Below, one piece after another: positions 34,992-43,055 of a stretch of DNA of 64,000 nt. This DNA comes from Streptomyces sp. NBC_00376. GTDB taxonomy: Bacteria; Actinomycetota; Actinomycetes; Streptomycetales; Streptomycetaceae. Within the stretch, counting starts at the first letter, position 1. Each line of letters starts with the position of its first letter. The stretch is from contig NZ_CP107960.1 of the NCBI RefSeq assembly GCF_036077095.1, forward strand, positions 930,001 to 994,000, read 5' to 3'. The notes below the pieces were generated by a model. It ran no database searches, was not told where the DNA came from, and saw only the letters and a list, made by a program, of their open reading frames with translations. The position numbers and the translations under genes are program-made.

Positions 34992-35229
34992 CCCGGTTCT
35001 TCGATGTGCGGACCAGCCTCCTGGGACAGGAAGTCGTGTCAGCGGTGGGTTCAGTTCCGAGGAGATGCCGCGAGAAGAGTCACGCGTGAACATGCCGCTG
35101 TATGGGCATTTCTGGTGCTCTGTCAGTGCCAGCATGAGGGCCACGGGCCGAGTCGCACCGACTGTCGCGCCCTTGTGATTCTCCACCCCCGCGCTGCGCC
35201 GTCAGCGTGTGCCCCTGTCTGGAGCGGCG

Positions 35230-35463
35230 ATGCAAGTACGGAAACCCCCACGCGTCATTGCGGAACTTCCCCGGTGGGTGCCGCCCCCCGGCCTGATCGG
35301 CTTCCTTGTACTGCTCGTGGCGATGTTCGCCGTCTCGTACAGGATCGGTGGTGCCGTCGGACCGGTAGCGCCCGGGATGCACTCCACCGTTACGGACATC
35401 CATGACGAGCCCGCACCACACGACGGCGGCATGGGCGATATGCACTCGGGTGGTGCAGGGTGA
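35230..35463 (+). CDS. Small His/Met-rich membrane peptide of copper operon
   Basis: A 77-residue protein with one transmembrane helix (about 20-42, PPGLIGFLVLLVAMFAVSYR) and an outward tail rich in His, Met and Asp (MHSTVTDIHDEPAPH, GGMGDMHSGG), a pattern typical of copper-binding sequences. GGAG lies five bases before the ATG. Its stop overlaps the GTG of the copper ATPase gene. I infer a role as a copper-handling accessory; no named family was recognised. Confidence 0.7.
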   Translation: MQVRKPPRVIAELPRWVPPPGLIGFLVLLVAMFAVSYRIGGAVGPVAPGMHSTVTDIHDEPAPHDGGMGDMHSGGAG

Positions 35464-37757
35464 CGACTGCACAGTCGGAGAGCTCGCCGGCGACCACCGA
35501 CCTGGTCGTCGGTGGAATGACCTGCGCGGCCTGCGTGCACCGTGTGGAGAAGCGCTTGGCCAAGCTCACCGGGGTGACCGCCACGGTCAATCTCGCCACC
35601 GGACGGGCGAGGGTGAGCCACCCCCCTGAAGTCACCGCGGACGATCTCGTAGCCGTCGTCGAACGGGCGGGCTATACAGCCGAACTGCCCTCGGCATCCG
35701 AACCCCTCGAAGCGCCCGGCGAGACGGATCGGGCAGACGAAGTGGCCACGTCGCAACGCAACAGGCTCGTGATCACCGCGCTGCTCGCCGTCCCGGTGAT
35801 CACTCTTTCCATGGTGCCCTCCCTGCAGTTCCGCAACTGGCAGTGGCTGTGCCTCACACTGTCCGCTCCGGTGGTCCTGTGGAGTTCCTGGCCCTTCCAC
35901 CTGCGCGCACTGCGCGGGCTGCGGAACTCGTCGGCATCCATGGACACTCTGGTCTCTCTCGGCGTCATCTCGTCCTTCGCCTGGTCGGTGTACGCCCTGT
36001 TCCTCGGCGGAGCGGGCACCGCGGGCATGCGCATGCCGTTCACTCTGTTCCCCTCAGCCGGCGCGGGGGTTGCGCACGTCTACCTGGAAGCCGCTGTCGC
36101 GGTTCCGCTGTTCGTCCTCACCGGCCGATTCCTCGAAACGCGGGCCCGCAACGGTACGGGGGAGGCGCTGCGTTCGCTGGCCTCGCTGGCTGCCAAGGAC
36201 GCGACCGTGCGGGAGGACGGCCAGGAACGAAGGGTTCCTGTCGGACAGCTGCGCATCGGGCAGGAGTTCGTCGTCCGGCCCGGAGAGCAGGTCGCCACCG
36301 ACGGAGTTGTGGTCTCGGGCAGTTCGGCCCTTGATCTGTCTCTGGTCACCGGGGAGAGCGACCCGGTCGAAGTCGGCCCGGGCCAGAGCGTTGTCGGAGC
36401 CGCCGTCAACGCCGGTGGCATGCTTCTCGTACGTGCCACGGCGGTGGGTGCGGACACCCAGCTTGCCCGGATCACGCGCATGGTCACCGAAGCCCAGGCG
36501 GGGAAGGCCCGTGCCCAGCGTCTGGCGGACCTGGTGGCCGGCGTGTTCGTGCCGGCCGTACTGGCCCTGGCCGTCACCGTCCTCGGCTTCTGGCTCGGCG
36601 CCGGAGCCGACCCCCAGACGGCCATCACCGCGTGTGTGGCCGTCCTGGTCGTCGCCTGCCCTTGCGCACTGGGGCTGGCCACACCGACCGCTCTTCTCGC
36701 CGCAACCGGCCGAGGTGCACAACTCGGGATTCTGGTGAACGGGCCGCGGGCCCTGGAGACACTGCGCAACATCGACACGGTGGTGCTGGACAAGACCGGC
36801 ACCCTCACGACCGGGCAGATGACCGTCTCCCGCATCACCGCAGCAGAGGGGGGAGTCGGGCGGGAAGCTGTACTTCGGCTGGCGGGCGGAGCCGAACGCG
36901 GATCGGAGCACCCGGTGGGTCGAGCGATCACCGTGTACGCACAACGAGCAATGCCTGAGCGCCCCTTGCCGGACGTCTCCGACTTCAGGGCGACACCCGG
37001 AGAGGGCATCGTGGGCTGTGTCGAGGGCCGTCTGGTGGAGGTGTGTGCCGCCCGAGGTGATCTTCCACAGCCACTGGCACAGGCCTTGGCCCGAGCCGAA
37101 GCGGCCGCACACACGCCGGTCCTGGTTCGCCTCGACGACGTCGACGAGGCTCTCATCGCGGTCGGAGACGTGCTGCGGCCGGGCAGTTACCGCGCCGTGC
37201 ACCGGCTCCGGCGTCTGGGAGTGGAACCGGTTCTGGCCACCGGCGACCACCAGGTCACCGCTCTCGCCGTAGCCGACGAACTCGGCATCACCCAGGTGCA
37301 CGCCCGGTGCACCCCGGAGGACAAGGCGGACCTGGTACGGCAGTTGAAACGAGAGGGCCGTCGCGTCGCCGTCATCGGTGACGGTGTGAACGACGCCGCC
37401 GCCCTGGCCGGCGCCGATATCGGAATCGCCATGGGCACCGGCACGGATGTCGCCATCGGCGCTGCGGATGTGACGCTGGTCCGCGGTGACATCGAGGTGG
37501 TCACCGACGCCGTCCGCCTCGCACGTCGCACGCTGGGAACGATCCGTATCAATCTGGTGTGGGCGTTCGCGTACAACGCGGTCACCGTGCCCCTGGCCGC
37601 GACCGGGTGGCTCAACCCGATGTTCGCTGCCGCAGCCATGTCCGTCAGCTCCCTGCTGGTGGTGGGCAACAGCCTGCGCCTTCGGGCCTGGCAGCCGTCG
37701 CCCGCGCGCCGCCCCACGACACGGCTTTCGCACCAACTAGGAGGGACACAGCGATGA
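35460..37757 (+). CDS. copA: Copper-exporting P1B-type ATPase
   Basis: A 765-residue membrane ATPase. The N-terminal heavy-metal domain has GMTCAACVHRVEK (Cys22, Cys25). Eight transmembrane helices include the ion site VACPCALGLATPTA in TM6 and the MSVSS motif in the last helix, both diagnostic for Cu(I) pumps. The actuator TGES is seen as VTGESDPVE, the phosphorylation site is DKTGTLTTG, SEHPVG holds the nucleotide-domain HP, and GDGVNDAAALAGADIGIAMG closes the catalytic core. It pumps Cu(I) out of the cytoplasm. It starts with GTG overlapping the upstream stop, and its own stop overlaps the PCuAC gene start (ATGA), so the three genes form a tight operon. Confidence 0.93.
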   Translation: MTTAQSESSPATTDLVVGGMTCAACVHRVEKRLAKLTGVTATVNLATGRARVSHPPEVTADDLVAVVERAGYTAELPSASEPLEAPGETDRADEVATSQRNRLVITALLAVPVITLSMVPSLQFRNWQWLCLTLSAPVVLWSSWPFHLRALRGLRNSSASMDTLVSLGVISSFAWSVYALFLGGAGTAGMRMPFTLFPSAGAGVAHVYLEAAVAVPLFVLTGRFLETRARNGTGEALRSLASLAAKDATVREDGQERRVPVGQLRIGQEFVVRPGEQVATDGVVVSGSSALDLSLVTGESDPVEVGPGQSVVGAAVNAGGMLLVRATAVGADTQLARITRMVTEAQAGKARAQRLADLVAGVFVPAVLALAVTVLGFWLGAGADPQTAITACVAVLVVACPCALGLATPTALLAATGRGAQLGILVNGPRALETLRNIDTVVLDKTGTLTTGQMTVSRITAAEGGVGREAVLRLAGGAERGSEHPVGRAITVYAQRAMPERPLPDVSDFRATPGEGIVGCVEGRLVEVCAARGDLPQPLAQALARAEAAAHTPVLVRLDDVDEALIAVGDVLRPGSYRAVHRLRRLGVEPVLATGDHQVTALAVADELGITQVHARCTPEDKADLVRQLKREGRRVAVIGDGVNDAAALAGADIGIAMGTGTDVAIGAADVTLVRGDIEVVTDAVRLARRTLGTIRINLVWAFAYNAVTVPLAATGWLNPMFAAAAMSVSSLLVVGNSLRLRAWQPSPARRPTTRLSHQLGGTQR

Positions 37758-38281
37758 CGGACCGACCTCAACGGATCGCCGCCGGAGACTGGGCTCCGAC
37801 ACGCCGTCGTCTGCACGACGGGCTGATTGCCGCGATCGCCCCTCTGGCCGCCTTCTCGGTGGCTCTGGGCGGCCTGACCGCCTGGACGGCATCGGGGGCC
37901 GCCGGGGCCCCACCGCAGTTGGAGGTCGGTGACGGGCGGGTCTTCCTGCCCTACAACGGCAATGTGGACACCGCGGCGTTCTTCCGGATCACCAACAGCG
38001 GCGGAGCCGACGACCGGCTGGTCTCCGTCACCTGTCCGGCCGCGGAGAGCTCCATGCTCAGCCGTCACGTACGTCATGACAGCGGTGCAGGTTCCATGAG
38101 CATGGTCGGCTCGGTCGGCCTACCCGCCGGCAAGACCCTTGCCATGTCGCCAAGCACGGTGGACGTGATGGTGAAGGTGAAGGAACGCCTGCAGGTGGGC
38201 GACACACTTCCCTTCGTCCTGCGCTTCCGTCACAGCGATCCGGTCGAGGTCGTGGCAGTCGTCGTCCGTCCCGGTAGCTGA
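37754..38281 (+). CDS. PCuAC-type periplasmic copper chaperone
   Basis: A 175-residue protein with an N-terminal membrane anchor or uncleaved signal (LIAAIAPLAAFSVALGGLTA) and a PCuAC (DUF461) fold: YNGNVDTAAFFRITNSGGAD, then AESSMLSRHVRHDSGAGSMS and KERLQVGDTLPFVLRFRHS. The family binds Cu(I) with an H/M-x10-M-x21-H-x-M site. Here the HxM end reads DVM (STVDVMVKV), so one ligand seems changed, while the upstream His and Met residues remain. It probably delivers copper outside the membrane, working with the ATPase and the His/Met-rich peptide of the same operon. Confidence 0.82.
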   Translation: MTDRPQRIAAGDWAPTRRRLHDGLIAAIAPLAAFSVALGGLTAWTASGAAGAPPQLEVGDGRVFLPYNGNVDTAAFFRITNSGGADDRLVSVTCPAAESSMLSRHVRHDSGAGSMSMVGSVGLPAGKTLAMSPSTVDVMVKVKERLQVGDTLPFVLRFRHSDPVEVVAVVVRPGS

Positions 38282-38282
38282 A

Positions 38283-38519
38283 TCAGGCTCTGTTCAGAAC
38301 CCTGTCCCCGGCGACGACGGAATCCAGCTTGCCCGCCTTGGCGTCCTCGACGATGGAGCCGAACTGGTCGGCGCTCATCCGGATCCGGTGACCGAAGTCG
38401 TCGGTGATCACGATCCGCTGTTCGGCCGGAGCGGTGTCATCGACGAACAGCTGAGGGCAACCGCAGTCACATTTTCCGCAGAACGTTGCCACAGGCTCCA
38501 TGGAACCGAGATCAGTCAT
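38283..38519 (-). CDS. Small Cys-rich conserved protein
   Basis: A 78-residue cytosolic protein with the cluster CGKCDCGCPQLFVD near residue 15 and a following segment RIVITDDFGHRIRMSADQF that looks like a short beta unit. It belongs to a small Streptomyces family of unknown function, which I know only from this motif. The Cys set suggests a metal (zinc or copper) site. It is convergent with the PCuAC gene, with one base between the two stops. The start at 38519 is chosen as the ATG just before MTDLGSMEP. Confidence 0.7.
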   Translation of the reverse strand: MTDLGSMEPVATFCGKCDCGCPQLFVDDTAPAEQRIVITDDFGHRIRMSADQFGSIVEDAKAGKLDSVVAGDRVLNRA

Positions 38520-39011
38520 GGTTTCCGCCCTCCGTACGCCCCTTCGCAGAACCGGCTCCTGCGGACCGGGCACAGAGAAGATGCCCGCTCGCAGCAGCCC
38601 GCAAGCGCTGGGAAAACAGGCTCCCGCAGCACGCCCCGGCGGGCTGGTGCCTCCGGTGACTCCAGCGACGCATGAATCACGGAAACCAAAAGGTCACCAT
38701 CAACGACTACTTGAGAGAGCTTCCTCGAACCCGAACGGGAGACGTCGTCCCCACCGACTCACCGTCGACCGCCCGCTCATCACCGCTCGCACGCGAACCT
38801 TGCGGATGTTCCGGGCAGACAGCACGTGCAGACCCGTCACCCGGTGGCGGTCCGCCGTGCAGCGGCGGCTTGCCTGTTCATCGACATGTTCCACGATCGG
38901 CATTCGTGTCCTGGGAACCGGATCCCTCCGTCATCCGACTACTGCCGGGGGCCGAGAGGTTGACCGGGGACCCGACCCGCGCGGCAGTGGCTGACGATCG
39001 AAGGGCGTGTG
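38520..39011. other. Divergent region between Cys-rich protein and metal ABC operon
   Basis: About 490 bases without a recognisable gene. I looked for a Zur-type palindrome near the ABC start and saw none that is convincing. Promoters for both flanking units should lie here. Confidence 0.45.
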
Positions 39012-39647
39012 ATGGGTGGGCTGGATGTGCGTATGCAGGAGGTCGCCTGCCGGCATGGCCGGCTGGAGGCCGTGGCCGACGTGGATCTGGACATCGCCGC
39101 CGGTGAACGCGTGGCGCTGACCGGAACCAACGGCTCGGGAAAGACGACGCTGCTGCGTGCGGTGCTCGGTCTGCACCGACAGGCGACGGGATCGATCCTG
39201 GTCGGCGGACGAGGCACCCGCTCACCCGCGGAGTGGGCCTGGCGCCGCCGTGCCTGCGCCTGGATTCCCCAGAAACCTGCGGCGGGTCGCTTCCCTCTCC
39301 TCGGTACGGAGCTGTTGGCGAGCAGCAGCGCTCACGCGGAGGCCGCCTCGGCGGCGGCTCGGCTCGGTGTGGGGAAGCTGACAGAGCGACCTCTGCACAC
39401 CCTGTCCGGGGGCCAGTTGCAGCGGATGTATCTCGCCCGGGCCATCGGCTGTGTCGCGGCCGGGGCGCAGGTGCTGCTGGCCGACGAGCCCACCGCCGCT
39501 CTTGACTTCGAAGGACAGGAGGAAGCGGCCGATGTCCTCACCTCCTTGCCGGTGACCCTCCTCGTGGTGACGCACGACCGGGCGCTGGCGGATCGCTGCG
39601 ACCGGGTCCTGGAAATGGCCGCGGGCCGTCTTCGGGAGGTCCGATGA
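39012..39647 (+). CDS. Metal ABC transporter, ATP-binding protein
   Basis: A 211-residue ABC ATPase of the zinc/manganese uptake class. Walker A is TGTNGSGKTTLL, the Q-loop lies in WIPQKPAAG, the signature is LSGGQLQRMYLARA, Walker B is VLLADEPTAALD, and the switch His is in VVTHDRALADRCD. It powers import by the membrane partner encoded next. The ATG at 39012 is directly preceded by an in-frame GTG, and either could start translation. Its stop overlaps the permease start (ATGA). Confidence 0.9.
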   Translation: MGGLDVRMQEVACRHGRLEAVADVDLDIAAGERVALTGTNGSGKTTLLRAVLGLHRQATGSILVGGRGTRSPAEWAWRRRACAWIPQKPAAGRFPLLGTELLASSSAHAEAASAAARLGVGKLTERPLHTLSGGQLQRMYLARAIGCVAAGAQVLLADEPTAALDFEGQEEAADVLTSLPVTLLVVTHDRALADRCDRVLEMAAGRLREVR

Positions 39648-40510
39648 CGCTCGCGACCGCCGATCTCGGCGAACTCCTCCAACTGCTTCCCGTGCAGCGG
39701 GCGGGATTCGCTCTGCTGCTCGCTGCTATCGGTCTACCGGTGGTCGGTGTGGTCATCGTGGGGCTCGACATCATGCCGGTGCGCTTCGCGATGATGCACG
39801 TCGCATTGCTGGGCATAGCGATCGGCCTCGTGACCGGCCTCGATCCCATGCTGTGTGCGCTGGTGGCGTGCGCCCTTTCCGGGGCCGCCGTCGCTCCGCT
39901 CGCCCGCGTACCCGACGGGCTGTCCGGAGCGATGGGACTCCTCATGAGTATCGCGATCGCGGCGGCGTTGTTGGTGCTCGCCGTTTCGGGGATCAACGCC
40001 TCTGGTGCGTTCGCCCTGCTCTGGGGGTCGATCCTGTCCGTCGGAACCGCTGATCTGGTGGTGCTCGGCGTGCTCGCCGTCGTCGTCGTGGGCCTGTTCC
40101 TGTGGCGGAGCCGCGATGTCGCTCTGCTGCTGTACGACCGGGAGCTCGCCCAGTGCTCGGGAGTTGCTGTACGGGCGCTGACCCTCGCGCTGCTGGTACT
40201 TGTCGCAGTCGCCGTCGCGGGCGCGATCAAGCTCACCGGTGCGCTGCTGGTCGATGCCCTCACCCTCCTGCCGGCTCTCGCCGCACGCCGCCTGGGCACC
40301 TCACTGAAGTCGATCACTCTCTGGGCCGTTGCCATCGGCATCGTCGTGAACCTGACCGGCTTCCTCGTCGCTCTGTGGCTGGACTGGCCTCCCGGGCCGG
40401 TCCTCGTCCTCACTGCGGGGGCCGCGGTCCTTGCCGTCCATCTCATACCCGAACGGAGAATCAACACATGGCGCGCACACTCGGCCGTACCGCTTCCCTC
40501 CTCTCACTGA
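39644..40510 (+). CDS. Metal ABC transporter, permease (ABC-3 family)
   Basis: A 288-residue membrane protein with about eight hydrophobic helices, a member of the ZnuB/TroC (ABC-3) family. The coupling-helix neighbourhood includes YDRELAQCSGV and the conserved GAIKLTGALLVDALTLLPALAA-type run in the C-terminal third (GALLVDALTLLPALAARRLG). It forms the channel for the divalent metal. It overlaps the ATPase gene by four bases, and the binding-protein gene starts 43 bases before its end, so expression is tightly coupled. Confidence 0.9.
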   Translation: MTLATADLGELLQLLPVQRAGFALLLAAIGLPVVGVVIVGLDIMPVRFAMMHVALLGIAIGLVTGLDPMLCALVACALSGAAVAPLARVPDGLSGAMGLLMSIAIAAALLVLAVSGINASGAFALLWGSILSVGTADLVVLGVLAVVVVGLFLWRSRDVALLLYDRELAQCSGVAVRALTLALLVLVAVAVAGAIKLTGALLVDALTLLPALAARRLGTSLKSITLWAVAIGIVVNLTGFLVALWLDWPPGPVLVLTAGAAVLAVHLIPERRINTWRAHSAVPLPSSH

Positions 40511-41265
40511 GCGCAGCGCTGGCCCTGGTGACCGGCTGCGGAAGCGACTCGTCGTCCGCCGGAAGCGGCGACGAGCACCACGGGAATCCGGTGGTGGTCG
40601 TCACCACGACCTGGGAAGGAGCCTTGGCCAAGGCTGCAGGAGCCGAGGATGTGAAGGTCATCGTCCCCCAGTCCGTGCAGCACGCACCCGACTACGACCC
40701 GAAGCCCTCCGATCTCGCGGCCGTCGCCGGTGCCGACTTCGTGCTCTACGCCCCCTTCGAACCGTACGCCGGGAAGATCAAGGAGGCCGCAGGGTCCGAG
40801 GCCGAACTCGTCGAGGTGAATCTCGACAACGACGCGGACAAGGTCAACGCCGAGGTTGCCAAGCTGGGCACACTGTTCGGCACCGAGGGCGCCGCGGCGA
40901 AGTGGACGGAGGCCTTCGACAACGAGTACGCCAAGTTGTCCGAGGATCTGAAAGTCGGCTGGCCGGGCGCGAAGAGCCCGCTGGTCGTCAGCCAGGTCTT
41001 CACCGCCTGGGCCGCGAAGCTTGCGGGGGCGGACCTGGTCGGCACGTACGGGCCCGAAGCCGTAACCCCTGCCCAACTGGCGGAGCTGGGGAAGGAGAAG
41101 CCCACGCTCGTCCTGGACAACGCCCACATGTCTACCGGCACGGTTCTGCCCGACTCCGGTGCCAAGCAGATCGAGATCGTCAACTACCCGGGAAGGGACC
41201 TCGACCTGCTGCCCGTGTACCGAAACGCGGCAGCCGCGCTGAAAGAAGCCATGTCCGCTTCCTGA
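40468..41265 (+). CDS. Metal ABC transporter, solute-binding lipoprotein
   Basis: A 265-residue lipoprotein with lipobox LVTGC near residue 25. The mature part has a short His-containing stretch (DEHHGNP), then the TroA-type fold VVVVTTTWEGALAKAAGAED. His ligands are likely in SVQHAPDYDPKPSD and DNAHMSTG, with the last ligand in the C-terminal lobe (PGRDLDLLP). The A-1-type family binds zinc or manganese; the HAPDYDP variation resembles actinobacterial AztC-like proteins, so zinc is favoured. It is the last gene of the three-gene import operon. Confidence 0.87.
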   Translation: MARTLGRTASLLSLSAALALVTGCGSDSSSAGSGDEHHGNPVVVVTTTWEGALAKAAGAEDVKVIVPQSVQHAPDYDPKPSDLAAVAGADFVLYAPFEPYAGKIKEAAGSEAELVEVNLDNDADKVNAEVAKLGTLFGTEGAAAKWTEAFDNEYAKLSEDLKVGWPGAKSPLVVSQVFTAWAAKLAGADLVGTYGPEAVTPAQLAELGKEKPTLVLDNAHMSTGTVLPDSGAKQIEIVNYPGRDLDLLPVYRNAAAALKEAMSAS

Positions 41266-41381
41266 CACACCGCGTGGGGGGCAGTCCCGGATTTCGGCCT
41301 GCCCCCGTTCGCTGCGTTCATATGCCGAAACATCGCCGCACCGGGGAGAAGGGACCGAACCTCGGTGTGACGCTGTTCAGT

Positions 41382-43055
41382 TCACCTGCGCGTTGGGACT
41401 TCGTTCGTCGCGCGGGAGCGGTCGTGCTCCGTCATTCGGTCCCGCAGTGCCGCCCGGTCGGGCTTGCCCGCAGGGGTCAAGGGAAGTTCGTCCACGACCA
41501 GAAGGCGCTCGGGATGCTTGCGTTGCTCCAGACCTCGTTCGGTCAGGTGGTCGCAGAGCATCTGCAGTGTCAAGGGCTCCTCGGCCCGGGACACGACGCA
41601 CGCCGCCAGCCGCTCCCCCATCACCGCATCCGGGATTCCGAGGCACACGACGTCTCGCACACCGGGGTGCGAGGCGAGTTCCCTGTCGACCTCGGCGGGA
41701 CTGATGTTGGCCCCGCCCCGGATGACGACATCCTTGAGGCGTCCGACGATGTGCAGAATGCCTTCGCCGTCGAGGTATCCGAGGTCGCCGGTGCGTACCC
41801 ACCCGTCGGGAGTGCGGTAGCGGGCATCCAGCTCCGGGGAGGCGACATAGCACATGGGGGTCATGGGGCCCCGCGCCACGATCTCCCCGATGCCACCGTC
41901 CGGCAGGGGTTCACAGGTCTCGGTGTCGGTGATGCGTATGTCCGCCACCCGTGGGTCGGGGCGGCCGGCCACGACGCCCCGGCCGTCCGCGAGCGGAGCA
42001 GCACCGGTCAGTCCGGTGTGGCAGTTGACGCCGTCGGCCGAACCGTAGAGGTTGACGACAGGGCAGCCGAAAGCACTCGCGGCGTGTTCAGCCGTGGTCT
42101 CGTCGAGCGCGGAGCCCCCCAGGATCAGGGCCGTGGGGGCGGGCAGCGTCTCGCCTGTGCTGTCGAGGCGGTCGAGCATCATGCGCACCATGGTGGGCAC
42201 GCCCAGGATGTGTGTGGGTTGATGCTCCCGCACTGCGTCGAGAGCGGCCTGCGGCGTGAAGTGGTCCAGGAGGACGAGGGTCCCACCGTGCCGGGCGAGG
42301 GTGACGGCCGTGCCGTTCGATCCGAAGGCCGAGGCGAGCGGCACGAGGAACAGGCAGCGGGGCGAAGTCCCGTCAGGGATGAGCGAGGCGAGGAAGTTCC
42401 CTCGTCCACCGGCCAGTGCGTTGTGGGAGTAGGCGATCATCTTCGGCTCTGCCTCGGAGCCGGATGAGACGAGGATACGGGCGGCGCTGTCGGGGTCCGG
42501 CCGTGCGGGAACGAATCCGCTGGGATCGGAGCGGAGCAACCCCGAGAGAGGAATCGTTCCTTCTGGCGTGTCGCCGGGGCCGGCGGCGATGACGTGACTC
42601 AAGGAGGTGAGCGCCGGAGCCAGAGACTTGAGGTCCGCGGCGTGGTGGTTGCCCCGGTGCTCGACGGCTGCGATGACGGCGACGGCCTCCGCGCGGCGGA
42701 GCAGGCATTCGGCTTCCAGGCTGCCGCGTCCGACCGGGAAGGGCAGAGCAACCGCTCCGAGGGCCGCCAGCGCCAGATCGGCGATGACGGCGCTGCGTCC
42801 GTTGGGCAGCTGTACGCCGACCACGTCGCCCGGCTGTACGCCGAGGTCCCTGAGGCCGGTAGCCAGACATCGCACCTTGCGGTCGAGGGCGGTGTAGCAG
42901 AGTCTGCCTTTGGCATCGAGGACCGCTGTGCGGTGGAGATCCGCGATCTGCCGGGCCCGGAAGAGGCTGTACACGTCGAGATCGGGGCAGGTCCCGTCAA
43001 TGGCCCACGAACGGCGGAGGCCGGCGGGCAGCAGGTCGTGGAGGACGGCGGTCAT
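41382..43055 (-). CDS. Acyl-CoA synthetase/AMP-dependent ligase
   Basis: A 557-residue adenylate-forming enzyme. The A3 P-loop is degenerate (ILVSSGSEAEPKMI), A5 is NLYGSADG, A7 is VRTGDLGYLDGEGILHIVGR, A8 is DVVIRGGANISPAEVD, and the catalytic A10 Lys is in PLTPAGKPDR. It would activate a carboxylic acid to the AMP ester and then the CoA thioester; the substrate is unknown. GGAG precedes the ATG, which overlaps the upstream CoA-transferase stop (ATGA). With the transferase and the divergent acyl-CoA dehydrogenase it forms a CoA-thioester pathway module. Confidence 0.88.
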   Translation of the reverse strand: MTAVLHDLLPAGLRRSWAIDGTCPDLDVYSLFRARQIADLHRTAVLDAKGRLCYTALDRKVRCLATGLRDLGVQPGDVVGVQLPNGRSAVIADLALAALGAVALPFPVGRGSLEAECLLRRAEAVAVIAAVEHRGNHHAADLKSLAPALTSLSHVIAAGPGDTPEGTIPLSGLLRSDPSGFVPARPDPDSAARILVSSGSEAEPKMIAYSHNALAGGRGNFLASLIPDGTSPRCLFLVPLASAFGSNGTAVTLARHGGTLVLLDHFTPQAALDAVREHQPTHILGVPTMVRMMLDRLDSTGETLPAPTALILGGSALDETTAEHAASAFGCPVVNLYGSADGVNCHTGLTGAAPLADGRGVVAGRPDPRVADIRITDTETCEPLPDGGIGEIVARGPMTPMCYVASPELDARYRTPDGWVRTGDLGYLDGEGILHIVGRLKDVVIRGGANISPAEVDRELASHPGVRDVVCLGIPDAVMGERLAACVVSRAEEPLTLQMLCDHLTERGLEQRKHPERLLVVDELPLTPAGKPDRAALRDRMTEHDRSRATNEVPTRR

